DNA of 64,000 nt from positions 124,001-188,000 of the forward strand of contig CAWDDB010000020.1 of NCBI GenBank assembly GCA_963800975.1, written 5' to 3'. Positions 45,221 to 53,865 of the stretch are shown one piece after another. Position 1 is the first letter of the stretch. The number at the start of each line of letters is the position of its first letter. This DNA comes from JALYGY01 sp963800975 (lineage in GTDB: Bacteria; Actinomycetota; Rubrobacteria; Rubrobacterales; Rubrobacteraceae). The translations under genes were made by a program, and so were the position numbers. The notes under the pieces are model-generated. The model saw only the letters and a program-made list of their open reading frames with translations, was not told the origin of the DNA and did no database searches.

Positions 45221-46171
45221 CTAGGAGGCGGTCCCTTCGGCGGCCGGGGTATCTACGCCGTACATGTTGACGCCGGGGTCGTGGTTCGGCTGGGACCTCG
45301 GGAAGCGCCGGACGAAGTCGTCGGCGATCTCCTCCATCGTCACCCAGCGGACGCCTTCGTGGCCGTTGATGTAATCGATCAGGCGCTCGAGCATCAGCAG
45401 ACACTGCGGCCGGCCACTCACGTCGGGGTGGATGGTCAGGCAGTACGTCGCGTAGTCCATCTCACGGTAGACCCAGTCGAACTCGTCACGCCACAGCTCC
45501 TCGATGTCGCGAGGGTTGACGAAGCCGTGGCTGTTCGGGGAGCCCTTGATGAACATCATCGGCGGCAGGTCGTCGAGGTACCAGTTGCCCCCGATCTTGA
45601 CGAGGTCTATCTCCTCGCCGCGCACCAGAGGCTTCATCCATTCCTCGGCCTTCTTGGAGTAGTCGATGTTCGTCCACGAGTCGCCCACCCGCGCGTAGTA
45701 CGGGGTGAAGTCGCGGTGCTGGAGGCTGTGATCGTACTTGTAGTCGTACTCGAGGAGGAGCTCGTTGGTCGTGGCGGAGACCTCCCACCAGGGCGCCACG
45801 TTGCCGACGGGCCTCTTGCCAACCACGCTCTCGATCAGCTCGAGGCAACGCTCCAGCACGTCCCTCTCCTGCTGGGGCGTCATGGCGACCGGGTTCTCGT
45901 GCGAGTAGCCGTGGCTCCCGATCTCGTGACCCGCGTCGACGATCATCTTCACCTGATCCGGGAACGTCTCGATCGAGTGTCCGGGGATGAACCACGTCGT
46001 CCTCAGGTCGTACTTCTCGAAGAGCTTAAGCAACCTGAGCGTTCCAATCTCGCCCGAGAACATGCCCCTCGAGATGTCGTCGGGTGAGTCCTCACCCCCG
46101 TACGAACCCAACCAGCCGGCAACGGCATCGATGTCCGTGCCGATGGAGCAAAGGATCTCTTTCTGGGCCAT
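45221..46171 (-). CDS. polysaccharide deacetylase family protein (cytoplasmic)
   Basis: A 316-aa NodB-like enzyme. The metal motif SIGTDIDA holds the Asp-Asp positions (about 8-15), and GHEIGSHGYSHENP supplies the His-x-x-x-His (about 82-95). Because there is no signal peptide or anchor, the substrate is probably a small amide such as an allantoin- or imide-type compound rather than a wall polymer; this fits the amide operon next door. The ATG at 46171 has GGGGAAG; an ATG at 46219 would add 16 basic residues. Confidence 0.85.
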   Translation of the reverse strand: MAQKEILCSIGTDIDAVAGWLGSYGGEDSPDDISRGMFSGEIGTLRLLKLFEKYDLRTTWFIPGHSIETFPDQVKMIVDAGHEIGSHGYSHENPVAMTPQQERDVLERCLELIESVVGKRPVGNVAPWWEVSATTNELLLEYDYKYDHSLQHRDFTPYYARVGDSWTNIDYSKKAEEWMKPLVRGEEIDLVKIGGNWYLDDLPPMMFIKGSPNSHGFVNPRDIEELWRDEFDWVYREMDYATYCLTIHPDVSGRPQCLLMLERLIDYINGHEGVRWVTMEEIADDFVRRFPRSQPNHDPGVNMYGVDTPAAEGTAS

Positions 46172-46282
46172 CTTCCCCGCCTTTCGCTTCGTCTTCCCCT
46201 TCTGTCTGACCAAAGCCATTGTACAAAAGCCCGACTTTCGCGCCCAACCGGGTGCGCAGTCCCTCGAAGGCGTGCCGGGGGT

Positions 46283-46311
46283 TTGCTCTGGCCTCCCCGC
46301 ATCGGTAATAT
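46283..46311 (+). promoter_or_regulatory. probable promoter of the amide-degradation operon
   Basis: TTGCTC (46283-46288), a 17-base spacer and TAATAT (46306-46311) precede the asparaginase-like gene. Transcription would start near 46318, leaving about 38 bases of leader with AGGAGG at 46347. Confidence 0.5.
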
Positions 46312-46356
46312 CTCTGTCGGACTATCTGGGAAAATGGCACGAGAACAGGAGGGGTC

Positions 46357-47361
46357 CTGGCGCTTCCGAAGGTAGCGGTCTTCTCCCTCGGGGGGACCAT
46401 CTCTTCCGTAGATTCAGGGGGCAAGGGCGTCGAGCCTACCCTGACGGGCGAGGCGCTGGTCTCGGACGTGCCCGAAATAGCGGAGGTCGCCGAGGTCTCC
46501 GCCGTCTCCTTCCGCCAGGCCTCGTCAGGCGAGATCACGGTCGAAGACCTGATCGAGCTGGCTTCGGAGATCGAAGGCCGCGTCGACGCGGGGGCGAGCG
46601 GGGCGGTCGTCACGCAGGGGACCGACACCATCGAGGAGACCTCCTTCGTCCTTGATCTGCTCGTGGATCGCGCCGCGCCGGTCGTGGTCACGGGCGCTAT
46701 GCGCAACCCCACGCTGCCCGGGGCCGACGGCCCTGGGAACCTGCTCGCCTCGATCCAGGTCGCGGCGAGCGAGGTAGCCCGCGGCCTCGGCGCTGTGGTC
46801 GTACTGAACGACGAGATCCACGCGGCGCGGTTCGTGCGAAAGGCGCACACCTCGAACCCTGCGACGTTCCGGTCCGACCCGGTCGGGCCTGTTGGCTGGG
46901 TCTCCGAAGGCATTCCCAGGGTGGTTCTGCGCCCGGTCGGAAGGCACAAGATAAAGCTCCCGGAGGGTGCGGAGTATCGTCCGGTGGCGCTGCACACCGT
47001 CACCCTGGGCGACGACGGGAGGCTGCTCGCCGCCATAGAGGAGCTGGGGTACGCCGGCCTCGTAATAGAGGCGATGGGTGGCGGGCACGTCCCCTCCGCC
47101 ATCGTGGAGAAGCTAGGAGAGCTCGCGCGGAAGATGCCCGTCATCCTGGCCTCGCGCACGGGAGGCGGCGAGGTCCTGCGCGCGACCTACGGGTTCGCCG
47201 GCTCGGAGATGGACCTGCTGGAGCGCGGCCTGATCTGCGCCGGGCCGCTTGACGGGTTGAAGGCCCGCCTCTTTCTCTCGCTGCTCCTCGCGTCAGGGGC
47301 GACGAGGGAGGAGATCAGGGCTTCGTTCGAATCCTGGCTCGACGTCCCTGGGTCGCCGTAG
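46357..47361 (+). CDS. asparaginase family protein
   Basis: A protein of about 334 aa with the two asparaginase threonine motifs: SLGGTISS (about 10-17) and VVTQGTDTIEETSFVLDLLV (about 83-102, the TDT triad). NDEIHAARFVRKAHTSNPATF lies near 150-170. The true start must lie upstream of the first motif, but no ATG/GTG/TTG exists there in frame. CTG at 46357, 4 bases after AGGAGG, is the best candidate (LALPKVAVFSLGG). It is the first gene of a five-gene amide operon. Confidence 0.82.
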   Translation: MALPKVAVFSLGGTISSVDSGGKGVEPTLTGEALVSDVPEIAEVAEVSAVSFRQASSGEITVEDLIELASEIEGRVDAGASGAVVTQGTDTIEETSFVLDLLVDRAAPVVVTGAMRNPTLPGADGPGNLLASIQVAASEVARGLGAVVVLNDEIHAARFVRKAHTSNPATFRSDPVGPVGWVSEGIPRVVLRPVGRHKIKLPEGAEYRPVALHTVTLGDDGRLLAAIEELGYAGLVIEAMGGGHVPSAIVEKLGELARKMPVILASRTGGGEVLRATYGFAGSEMDLLERGLICAGPLDGLKARLFLSLLLASGATREEIRASFESWLDVPGSP

Positions 47362-47383
47362 CCAGACGAGGGAGGAACCAATC

Positions 47384-48650
47384 ATGGCGGACCAACCGCT
47401 GAGCATAGACCGCGGCAAGAGCGCGGAGCGGATAGAGCGTGACATAGAGACGCTCGCCGGCCCAGATTACACCCGCTCCTCCGAATCCATCATGCGCTAC
47501 GCCTACACGCCGGAGTACCGAAAGACCCTGGACTACTTTATCCGGGAGCTGGAGGCGCTGGGTTTCGAGCACTATGAAGACCCGGTGGGCACGCTCGTCG
47601 CCAGGAACCGCCCGGCGGGCGAGAAGGTTTTCGGCGTCGGCTCGCACTGCGACTCGAACCGCAACGGCGGCAAGTACGACGGCACCATGGGCGTCGTCAC
47701 GGCCCTCGAGGTCTGCCGGCTAAACGACGAGCTGGACCTGGACCTCCCGCTGCAGCTCATCTCCTTCCTGGAAGAGGAGGGCTCGGGGTTCGGCCAGATG
47801 CTACTGGGGAGCCGCATCATCGCGCAGAGGGTGACCGAGGAAGAGCTGCGCGAGAAGTTCCTGGCAGTGGACGACGGACGAAGCTTCTGGGAGCACGCCG
47901 AGGAGGCCGGCTACGAGCCCGGACGGTGGCAAGAATCAATCCGCGTCCTGGACGACCTCGCGGGCTGGATCGAGCTCCACATCGAGCAGGCGCGCGTGCT
48001 GCAGGACACGCGGAACCGGATAGGCGTGGTCAACGCCATAGCCGGTTACGTCCACGCCGACATCACGGTCCACGGGCGCGGCGATCACGCCGGGGCCACC
48101 CCCATGGACTTCCGCGAGGACGCCGGCATCGTCATGGCGGAGTGCATGCTCGAGCTGGAGCGCCTCGCGAAGGAGGCCGGGCGAGGGACGGTGGGGACGG
48201 TGGGCGAGATCCAGCTTCGCCCGAACCTCATAAACGCCGTTCCGGGCCGGGCCCGCTTCTCGCTGGACATCCGGGGCGTGGACGAGGAAGGCTTCCGCGG
48301 CGTCGCGCGCGAAATCGCCGCCTTCGCGCAGGCGGCCGCCGAGAGGCGCGGCATGAGCGCCGAGTACGCGCGAGCGCCAGACACTCTCGGCGACGCCGCT
48401 GGACGATCGCGTGGTGGCGGCGCTGGAGGAGGCGGCGGACGCGAGCGGCGAGCCGTACATGTCGATGCACTCGGGCGCGGCCCACGACACGATGAGCATA
48501 GCCGACCGCGTCCCGAGCGCGATGGTCTTCGTCCCGTGCAATGACGGCATCAGCCACTCGCCCGAGGAGGACGCGGACCCGGCGGACGCGGCGTTGGGCG
48601 CCGAGACCATGCTCAACGCCTTCCGGACGCTCGTTGCCGACGAGCGATGA
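47384..48650 (+). CDS. Zn-dependent hydrolase (N-carbamoylase/allantoate amidohydrolase type), frameshifted
   Basis: About 421 aa, M20 peptidase-like. Metal ligands are seen in GVGSHCDSNRNGGKYDGTMG (His and Asp, about 85-100), FLEEEGSGFG (Glu pair) and ELHIEQAR (His). GRGDHAGATPMDFR starts the lid domain. A base is gained near 48385, after APD; the frame then resumes as SATPLDDRVVAALEEAADAS and ends HSPEED...LVADER, including the last His ligand. It would hydrolyse N-carbamoyl amino acids or ureido acids. Confidence 0.85.
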
Positions 48651-48707
48651 GTGAATAGCTCTCCTTACGAGGGCGCGGTCTTTCGTAGAAAGGGGTGTAG
48701 GCAGCAA

Positions 48708-48839
48708 ATGTCTGTATTGATCAAGGGGGGCCGAATCGTTACCGCCGCCGCCGATTTCGTCGGGGTCGTGTTCGTCGAGGACGAGAGGAGCTCCCCCATC
48801 GGGGAGTCGCTCGACGGCGAGGGTGGGGTGATCTCGTGA
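48708..48839 (+). pseudogene. truncated dihydropyrimidinase/D-hydantoinase (43 aa left)
   Basis: ATG at 48708 opens MSVLIKGGRIVTAAADFVG and continues VVFVEDERSSPIGESLD. This is the N-terminal strand pair of dihydropyrimidinases, whose normal length is about 460-480 aa. After about 36 residues the sequence ends in GEGGVIS and a TGA that overlaps the next gene's GTG. All catalytic residues are missing. Either the gene body was deleted leaving both ends, or the assembly skipped it. Confidence 0.65.
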
Positions 48840-49489
48840 GCGACGAAACCCGAGAGATCTACGAGCGCGCCCGCCTCGGACAGAGCGTGACGCTCGGCGA
48901 GCGTCCGGCCGTGCTCGTGGTCGACTTCAGCCGCGGCTTCACCGACCCGGAGTGCACGCTGGGTGGGGACCTCACCCGAGAGGTCGAGGCGACGAAGCGC
49001 CTCCTCCTCGCCGCTCGCGAGCGCGAGATCCCGGTCATCTTCACCACCATCGGCTACGAGCCGAACCTCAAAGACGCCTCCATCTGGCCCCAGAAACTCC
49101 CCGCGCTCGAAGAGTTGATCATCGGCAGCAAGTGGGTAGAGATAGATCCGCGCCTCGAACGTCGTGAGGACGAGACGGTCGTCTTGAAGAAGGGCCCCTC
49201 TGCCTTTTTCGGCACGAACTTGACCTCGATCCTCGTCTCCCAGGGCGTGGACACCGTGGTCATGTGCGGCGCGACGACGAGCGGCTGCATCAGGGCGACC
49301 GCCATAGACCTCCTGCAGTATGGCTACCCGACGGTCGTCCCACGCGAGTGCGTCGGGGACCGGGCGCAGGAACCGCACGACGCCAACCTGGTCGACATCC
49401 AGGCCAAGTACGCCAACGTGGTTCCCGTCGAAGAGGCCCTCGCCTACATCGAAAGCGTCTCGCGCAAGTCCGCCGCGTCGGTGCGGTGA
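48836..49489 (+). CDS. isochorismatase-like hydrolase, N-carbamoylsarcosine amidase type
   Basis: A 217-aa cysteine hydrolase. The catalytic triad is Asp in VLVVDFSRGFTD (about 29), Lys in VVLKKGPSAFFGT (about 117) and Cys in CGATTSGCIRATAID (about 153). The context SRGFTDP and TSGCIRATA is typical of N-carbamoylsarcosine amidohydrolases in creatinine/hydantoin breakdown. GTG start overlaps the preceding stop by 4 bases. With the carbamoylase and hydantoinase remnant it forms a hydantoin-type pathway. Confidence 0.88.
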   Translation: MSDETREIYERARLGQSVTLGERPAVLVVDFSRGFTDPECTLGGDLTREVEATKRLLLAAREREIPVIFTTIGYEPNLKDASIWPQKLPALEELIIGSKWVEIDPRLERREDETVVLKKGPSAFFGTNLTSILVSQGVDTVVMCGATTSGCIRATAIDLLQYGYPTVVPRECVGDRAQEPHDANLVDIQAKYANVVPVEEALAYIESVSRKSAASVR

Positions 49490-49617
49490 CCCCGGCTACG
49501 CGCCAGTGTCGGGGCGTCATGGCCGAGCGGGCGTCGGTCGATACCTCGTCCATCGTCACGGCGGCGTGTTTCAAGCGGCCCATCAAGTGCCCCGTCTACC
49601 CAAGAAAGGAAAAGGCA

Positions 49618-50631
49618 GTGGAGAGCTGGAGGAACCGGAAGACCCTGATCCTGAGCCGCACCGACATGATGGGGCTGCTAGAGCCCGACGAGTACAACGC
49701 CTGCGTCGAGCACGCCTACAGGATGCACGGCGAGGGACGCTACTACATGGAGCCGAAGGGCCACATCGTGCTCGACAAGTACCCGGGCGAGTGGGAGGTG
49801 ATGCCCTCCTACATCGAGGAGCCCGAGGCGGCGGCCTGCAAGTGGGTCTCTATCCGCGAGGAAAACCGTGCCAGGTTCGACCTGCCAACCGTCTTCTCGA
49901 TCCTCATCTACACCCACCCCGAGACCGGTTTCCCTCTGGCCATCTGCGACGGCAGCTACCACACCGTGATGCGCACCGGGTCAGCGGCGGCGGTCTCCGC
50001 GAAGCACCTGGCGCGCGAGGACAGCAGGGTGCTCGCCATCGTCGGCGCGGGGAACATGGCGGAAGGGACCCTCGCGACCTGCAACGAGGTCTTCCGGTGG
50101 GAGGACGTACGCGTCTGGAGCCGCTCGCAGGCGACCCTCGATGGGTTCGTGCGCGACCAGCAACCGAAGTACGACAGCTTCGAGATCCGGGCGTCCACCA
50201 ACCTCGAGGAGGTAGTGCGCGGCGCGGACGTCGTCGTGACCGTAACCCCGGCCAGGGGCCCGATCGTCGAGAACGGTTGGATCTCCGAGGGCACCCACAT
50301 CGCCGCCGTCGGCGCGGATAAGGAGGGGGATCAGGAGCTGGACCCCGGGATCCTCGATCGGGCCCGCATCTTCGTCGACGACATAAGGCAGTGCCGGACC
50401 GACGGGGAGATCAACGTTCCCCTGCGGGAGGGCGTGATCTCAGAAGACGACGTCGCGGGCGAGATCGGTCAGGTCGTAGCCGGAACGCTCGAAGGACGCA
50501 CCTCGGAGAGCGACATCACCGTCTTCGACTCGACGGGTTTCGCCCTCCAGGACTCCGCGACCGTCCCGCTCGAGTACGAGCGCGCGCTCGCCGCGGGGGT
50601 TGGCGTCGAGAAGAAGATGATCTCGACCTGA
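49618..50631 (+). CDS. ornithine cyclodeaminase/mu-crystallin family protein
   Basis: A 337-aa NAD(P)-binding enzyme. The substrate region MRTGSAAAVSAKHLA (about 118-132) and the Rossmann motif AIVGAGNMAEGTL (about 140-152) match OCD/mu-crystallin; VGADKEGDQELDP near 230 is the usual C-terminal block. Activities in this family include ornithine cyclodeaminase, alanine dehydrogenase and ketimine reductase. The GTG at 49618 follows AGAAAGGA; earlier in-frame sequence (from about 49519) is unlike the family. It ends the amide operon, convergent with an SDR 1 base away. Confidence 0.85.
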   Translation: MESWRNRKTLILSRTDMMGLLEPDEYNACVEHAYRMHGEGRYYMEPKGHIVLDKYPGEWEVMPSYIEEPEAAACKWVSIREENRARFDLPTVFSILIYTHPETGFPLAICDGSYHTVMRTGSAAAVSAKHLAREDSRVLAIVGAGNMAEGTLATCNEVFRWEDVRVWSRSQATLDGFVRDQQPKYDSFEIRASTNLEEVVRGADVVVTVTPARGPIVENGWISEGTHIAAVGADKEGDQELDPGILDRARIFVDDIRQCRTDGEINVPLREGVISEDDVAGEIGQVVAGTLEGRTSESDITVFDSTGFALQDSATVPLEYERALAAGVGVEKKMIST

Positions 50632-50632
50632 C

Positions 50633-51400
50633 TCAGTAACGGCCAACGAGCAAACCGCCGTCCACGACGAGCACCTGTCCCGTCAGGTAGCGGGCCGCGT
50701 CCGAGGCGAGGAACAAGATCACGTCGGCGATGTCGTCGGGTTCGCCCACTCGGCCCATCGGGATGAACTCCGCGGCCTTTTCCAACCCCTCGGGTCCGAG
50801 CGAGTGCTCTTCGGAGAGCGCCTGGGCCGTCCGTATGTAGCCCGGCGCGATGCCGTTGACGCGTATCCCGTCCCGGGCCAGCTCCACGGCCAGGCCACGC
50901 ACGAGACCAACCACGCCGGCCTTGGCCGCCGAGTACTGGACGTGTTCGTCCCATCCGTAGGCGACGCCCATGATGGAGGAGACGGCGATCATGCTCCCCC
51001 TCTTCGCCTCCCGCATGGCGGGGGCGGCGGCCCGGCAGACCCGCATGACGCCTTTGAGATCGACCTCGTGGGTGTGGTCCCACCTCTCATCGGTGAGCTC
51101 GGCGAGGGGCACCTTGTGGGCGATACCGGCGTTCGCGACCACGCAATCGAGCGGCCCGTGGCGCGCCTCGGCCTCGGAGACCACGCGCTCGACCTCTTCG
51201 GTGTCGGTGACGTCGAGGTGGTGGTACTCGGCTTCGCCGCCCTTCTCCGTGATCTCCGAAGCCACCTTTCGTCCTTCGTCGTCGAGCACGTCGGTAACTA
51301 CGACCCGGTAGCCGGCCTCCGCGAAGGCGCGGGCGGTGGCCGCGCCGATGCCGATGCCGGAGCCGGTGATCAGGACCGTCTCCCTCTCCAGGTTCTCCAC
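50633..51400 (-). CDS. SDR family oxidoreductase
   Basis: A 255-aa classical SDR: GSGIGIG cofactor motif (about 12-18), NAGIAH, Ser in AVSSIMG and YSAAK. FLASDAARYLTGQVLVVDGG is the usual C-terminus. The substrate is unknown. It is the second of two tandem SDRs (38 bases apart) downstream of an MFS gene, and may oxidise the imported compound. Confidence 0.87.
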   Translation of the reverse strand: MENLERETVLITGSGIGIGAATARAFAEAGYRVVVTDVLDDEGRKVASEITEKGGEAEYHHLDVTDTEEVERVVSEAEARHGPLDCVVANAGIAHKVPLAELTDERWDHTHEVDLKGVMRVCRAAAPAMREAKRGSMIAVSSIMGVAYGWDEHVQYSAAKAGVVGLVRGLAVELARDGIRVNGIAPGYIRTAQALSEEHSLGPEGLEKAAEFIPMGRVGEPDDIADVILFLASDAARYLTGQVLVVDGGLLVGRY

Positions 51401-51438
51401 TCGAATCTCGCTCCTCTGCGCGAAAATGCCTCCGGCTC

Positions 51439-52182
51439 CTACAGCATCACGTCCCCGGAGTTGGGGCCGAGTGTCTGCCCCACGTAGAGCGCGGCCCCGT
51501 CGGAAGCGAGGAAGGAGACCGTCTCGGCGACCTCCCGGGGCTCACCGAAGCGCCCCAGGGGAAGCTCCGCGGCCTTGTTCCTGCGCCACTCCTCCGAGAG
51601 GCCGAGGACGAGCTCGGTGTTGATCGGGCCTGGTGCCACGGCGTTTACCCTCACACCCTGCTCCGAGACCTCGCGGGCCAGGGCCTTCGTGAGGCCGATG
51701 ATGCCTGCCTTCGCCGCACTGTAGTGGCAGAGCTCGACGCCCCCGATCTGTCCGAGTTGGGAGGCGACGTTGACCACGATGCCGCTGCCGCGCGAGAGCA
51801 TCTCGGGCAGCACGGCGCGGGTGCACAAGAAAGTGCCGCGCAGGTGCACGGCGATCATGCGGTCGAAGTCCTCCACGGTGAGGTCCACGAAGAGCTTCTG
51901 TTGACCGTAGCCCGCGTTGTTGACCAGGATCTCGACCGGTCCGAACGCCTCCCGCGCCGTCTCCAGGATCCCGCTCACGGCCTCCGGGTCCGATACGTCA
52001 CCCGGGGCGCTCGCGGCCTCGCCCCCGGACCCCCTGATCCGGTCGACGACCTCGTCGGCGCTCGCGTCCCTCAGGTCGTTGACGACGACACGCTCACCAT
52101 CTCCCGCCAGCTTCTCGGCGATGGCGCGGCCTATGCCGCTGCCCGCGCCCGTGACGAGAGAGACCCGGGAACCTCCGGACAT
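51439..52182 (-). CDS. SDR family oxidoreductase
   Basis: A 247-aa classical SDR with GAGSGIG (about 12-18), NNAGYG, Ser in NVASQLG and YSAAK. It is in the 3-oxoacyl-ACP-reductase-like class and only distantly similar to the neighbouring SDR. A clear terminator between it and the MFS gene upstream suggests it has its own promoter. Confidence 0.87.
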   Translation of the reverse strand: MSGGSRVSLVTGAGSGIGRAIAEKLAGDGERVVVNDLRDASADEVVDRIRGSGGEAASAPGDVSDPEAVSGILETAREAFGPVEILVNNAGYGQQKLFVDLTVEDFDRMIAVHLRGTFLCTRAVLPEMLSRGSGIVVNVASQLGQIGGVELCHYSAAKAGIIGLTKALAREVSEQGVRVNAVAPGPINTELVLGLSEEWRRNKAAELPLGRFGEPREVAETVSFLASDGAALYVGQTLGPNSGDVML

Positions 52183-52205
52183 GTCGCGGCCTCCTTTCCG
52201 CTACT

Positions 52206-52245
52206 ACAAAAACGGAGGGACGGGCCGTCTCGACCCGTCCCTCCG
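52206..52245 (-). terminator. intrinsic terminator after the MFS gene
   Basis: CGGAGGGACGGG (52213-52224) and CCCGTCCCTCCG (52234-52245) form a perfect 12-bp GC-rich stem with a 9-base loop. Read on the minus strand, the stem is followed directly by TTTTTGTAGTAG. It lies 16 bases past the MFS stop. Confidence 0.88.
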
Positions 52246-52260
52246 CGGCTCCGGGTCCTA

Positions 52261-53658
52261 CTAGGCCCCGGCTACCGTGGATGCCGACTCGGTCACCTCG
52301 GTCTGGCGCGGGTCCTTCACGTCGCGGGTGCCCAGCATGAGGAAGCCCGACACGAACGTCGCGATGGCGCCCGCGAGGAAAGCGGTGAGCACCACGGTCA
52401 GGCCCATGCCGGTAAAGAAGCTGAACAGGCCCGACCCGACGATAGCGCCCATCGGGCCCATGGCGTTGACGAACGAGGACCCCGTGCCGCGCACCCTGGT
52501 GGGGAACGACTCGCCCATGAAGAAAAGCAGCGCCGCGTAAGGCCCGATTATAAAGAACAGCCCGACCGTGTACATCGTCAGCACGAAGGCCGAAGAATCT
52601 GGCCCGAAGAGCATCAGCGTGTAGGCCACCCCGGAGATTACCCAGCCGCCTGCTATGGTCAGGCGCCGCCCGATGCGGTCCCCCACGAACCCGTGGCAGA
52701 GGTACCCGATGTAGGCGGCCGCGTTTGAGACGACCAGTATGATCAGGGAGCTCTGGAACTCCACCCCCTTGCCCTCCGTGAGGACGGTGGTCCCCAGAAC
52801 GGCGAAGACCTGGATGCCGATCCAGTTGCACAGCATCGCCAGGCTGATGAAGATCGTGTGCTTCCTGAGGTCTGGCTCGAAGAGCTGCTTGAAGGTGGAC
52901 TCTTCCGAGTGGTGGACGTCTATGTCGAAGCCTCGTCCGAACTCGACGGCCTCTTCGTGCCTGCCCTCTCTCTCCAGTTTCTTGACGTGCTTCATAGCCT
53001 GGAACTTCGGGGATTCCCGTAGCTTGATGGCGAGGACGGCGATCACGATAGCCGGGAAGGTGGCGACCAGGAAGGTATTACGCCACCCTATGGCTGGCAA
53101 TAGCACCGCGGACAACGCCGCCCCGAGCAACACCCCGATCGGCCAGCCGCCCTGTACCAGGCTATAGATGAATCCTCGTCGTGGGTGGTTGCCGTACATC
53201 TCGTTCAGGTAGGTCGCGTTGACCGCCTGCTCGGAGTAGCCGAGGCCGGAGAAGGTCCGGACGACCGTCATGTAGGCTCCCGCGAAACTCGCGGGGGCCA
53301 GGGCAGTGAGGCCTGAGCTCAGGGCCGCGCCGACGGTGGCGATGACCAGGGACGGTTTCCTGCCCAGGTAGTCGAGCATCGGTCCGACCGCGAGCGCCAC
53401 GATGATGGTCCCGATCGCTATGAGGGTTACGATGAAGGTGCCAAACGACGTCGACCAGCCGAACTCGTCGGAGATGACCGGAAGCAGCGCCCCGAACAGC
53501 GTGTAGTCGTAGACGGAGAAAACCCAGGCCAGAAAGCAGACGATCGAAGAGTAGACAAGGGTCTTGTTGGTGATGTTACGGTCTATCACCGGGGTATCGG
53601 CGGAGGCGCCACCGGCGTCTCCGGTAGAGCCATCCCCGCCACCTGGTCGGTCTACCAT
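52261..53658 (-). CDS. MFS transporter (sialate/aromatic-acid:H+ symporter-like)
   Basis: A 465-aa, 12-helix transporter. After a Gly/Asp-rich N-terminus, FLAWVFSVYDYTLFGALLP (TM1, about 38-56) carries the YDYTLFG motif of SHS/AAHS-type acid carriers; GPMLDYLGRKPSL is the loop 2-3 signature. A charged central loop (KKLEREGRHEEAVEFGRGFD) separates the halves. It probably imports an organic acid. It is divergent from a FadR-type regulator that may control it. Confidence 0.86.
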   Translation of the reverse strand: MVDRPGGGDGSTGDAGGASADTPVIDRNITNKTLVYSSIVCFLAWVFSVYDYTLFGALLPVISDEFGWSTSFGTFIVTLIAIGTIIVALAVGPMLDYLGRKPSLVIATVGAALSSGLTALAPASFAGAYMTVVRTFSGLGYSEQAVNATYLNEMYGNHPRRGFIYSLVQGGWPIGVLLGAALSAVLLPAIGWRNTFLVATFPAIVIAVLAIKLRESPKFQAMKHVKKLEREGRHEEAVEFGRGFDIDVHHSEESTFKQLFEPDLRKHTIFISLAMLCNWIGIQVFAVLGTTVLTEGKGVEFQSSLIILVVSNAAAYIGYLCHGFVGDRIGRRLTIAGGWVISGVAYTLMLFGPDSSAFVLTMYTVGLFFIIGPYAALLFFMGESFPTRVRGTGSSFVNAMGPMGAIVGSGLFSFFTGMGLTVVLTAFLAGAIATFVSGFLMLGTRDVKDPRQTEVTESASTVAGA

Positions 53659-53771
53659 GCTCGCACCCCTCCCTGTTCGTCCCTCACGTATCTACAGCCT
53701 GGTACCGAGCGCCCCTCGCTCCGCGAAACCAGGCATCCAGCTCGCAAGATAGTCAAGCGGCGGCAATTAGT

Positions 53772-53837
53772 CAAACAAATTCAACGCTTGTGTAATCGCG
53801 CTCCATCGCCGTCCGGTTTCCTCGGCTATATTGTTTG
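53772..53837. promoter_or_regulatory. spaced inverted repeat CAAACAA...TTGTTTG in a divergent intergenic region
   Basis: CAAACAA (53772-53778) and TTGTTTG (53831-53837) are inverted repeats 52 bases apart in the AT-richer gap between the MFS gene and the FadR-type regulator. A dimeric regulator could bind both; the wide spacing makes this weak. Confidence 0.25.
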
Positions 53838-53865
53838 GTGCAACCGCCTCGAAGGGAGTTGTCGC

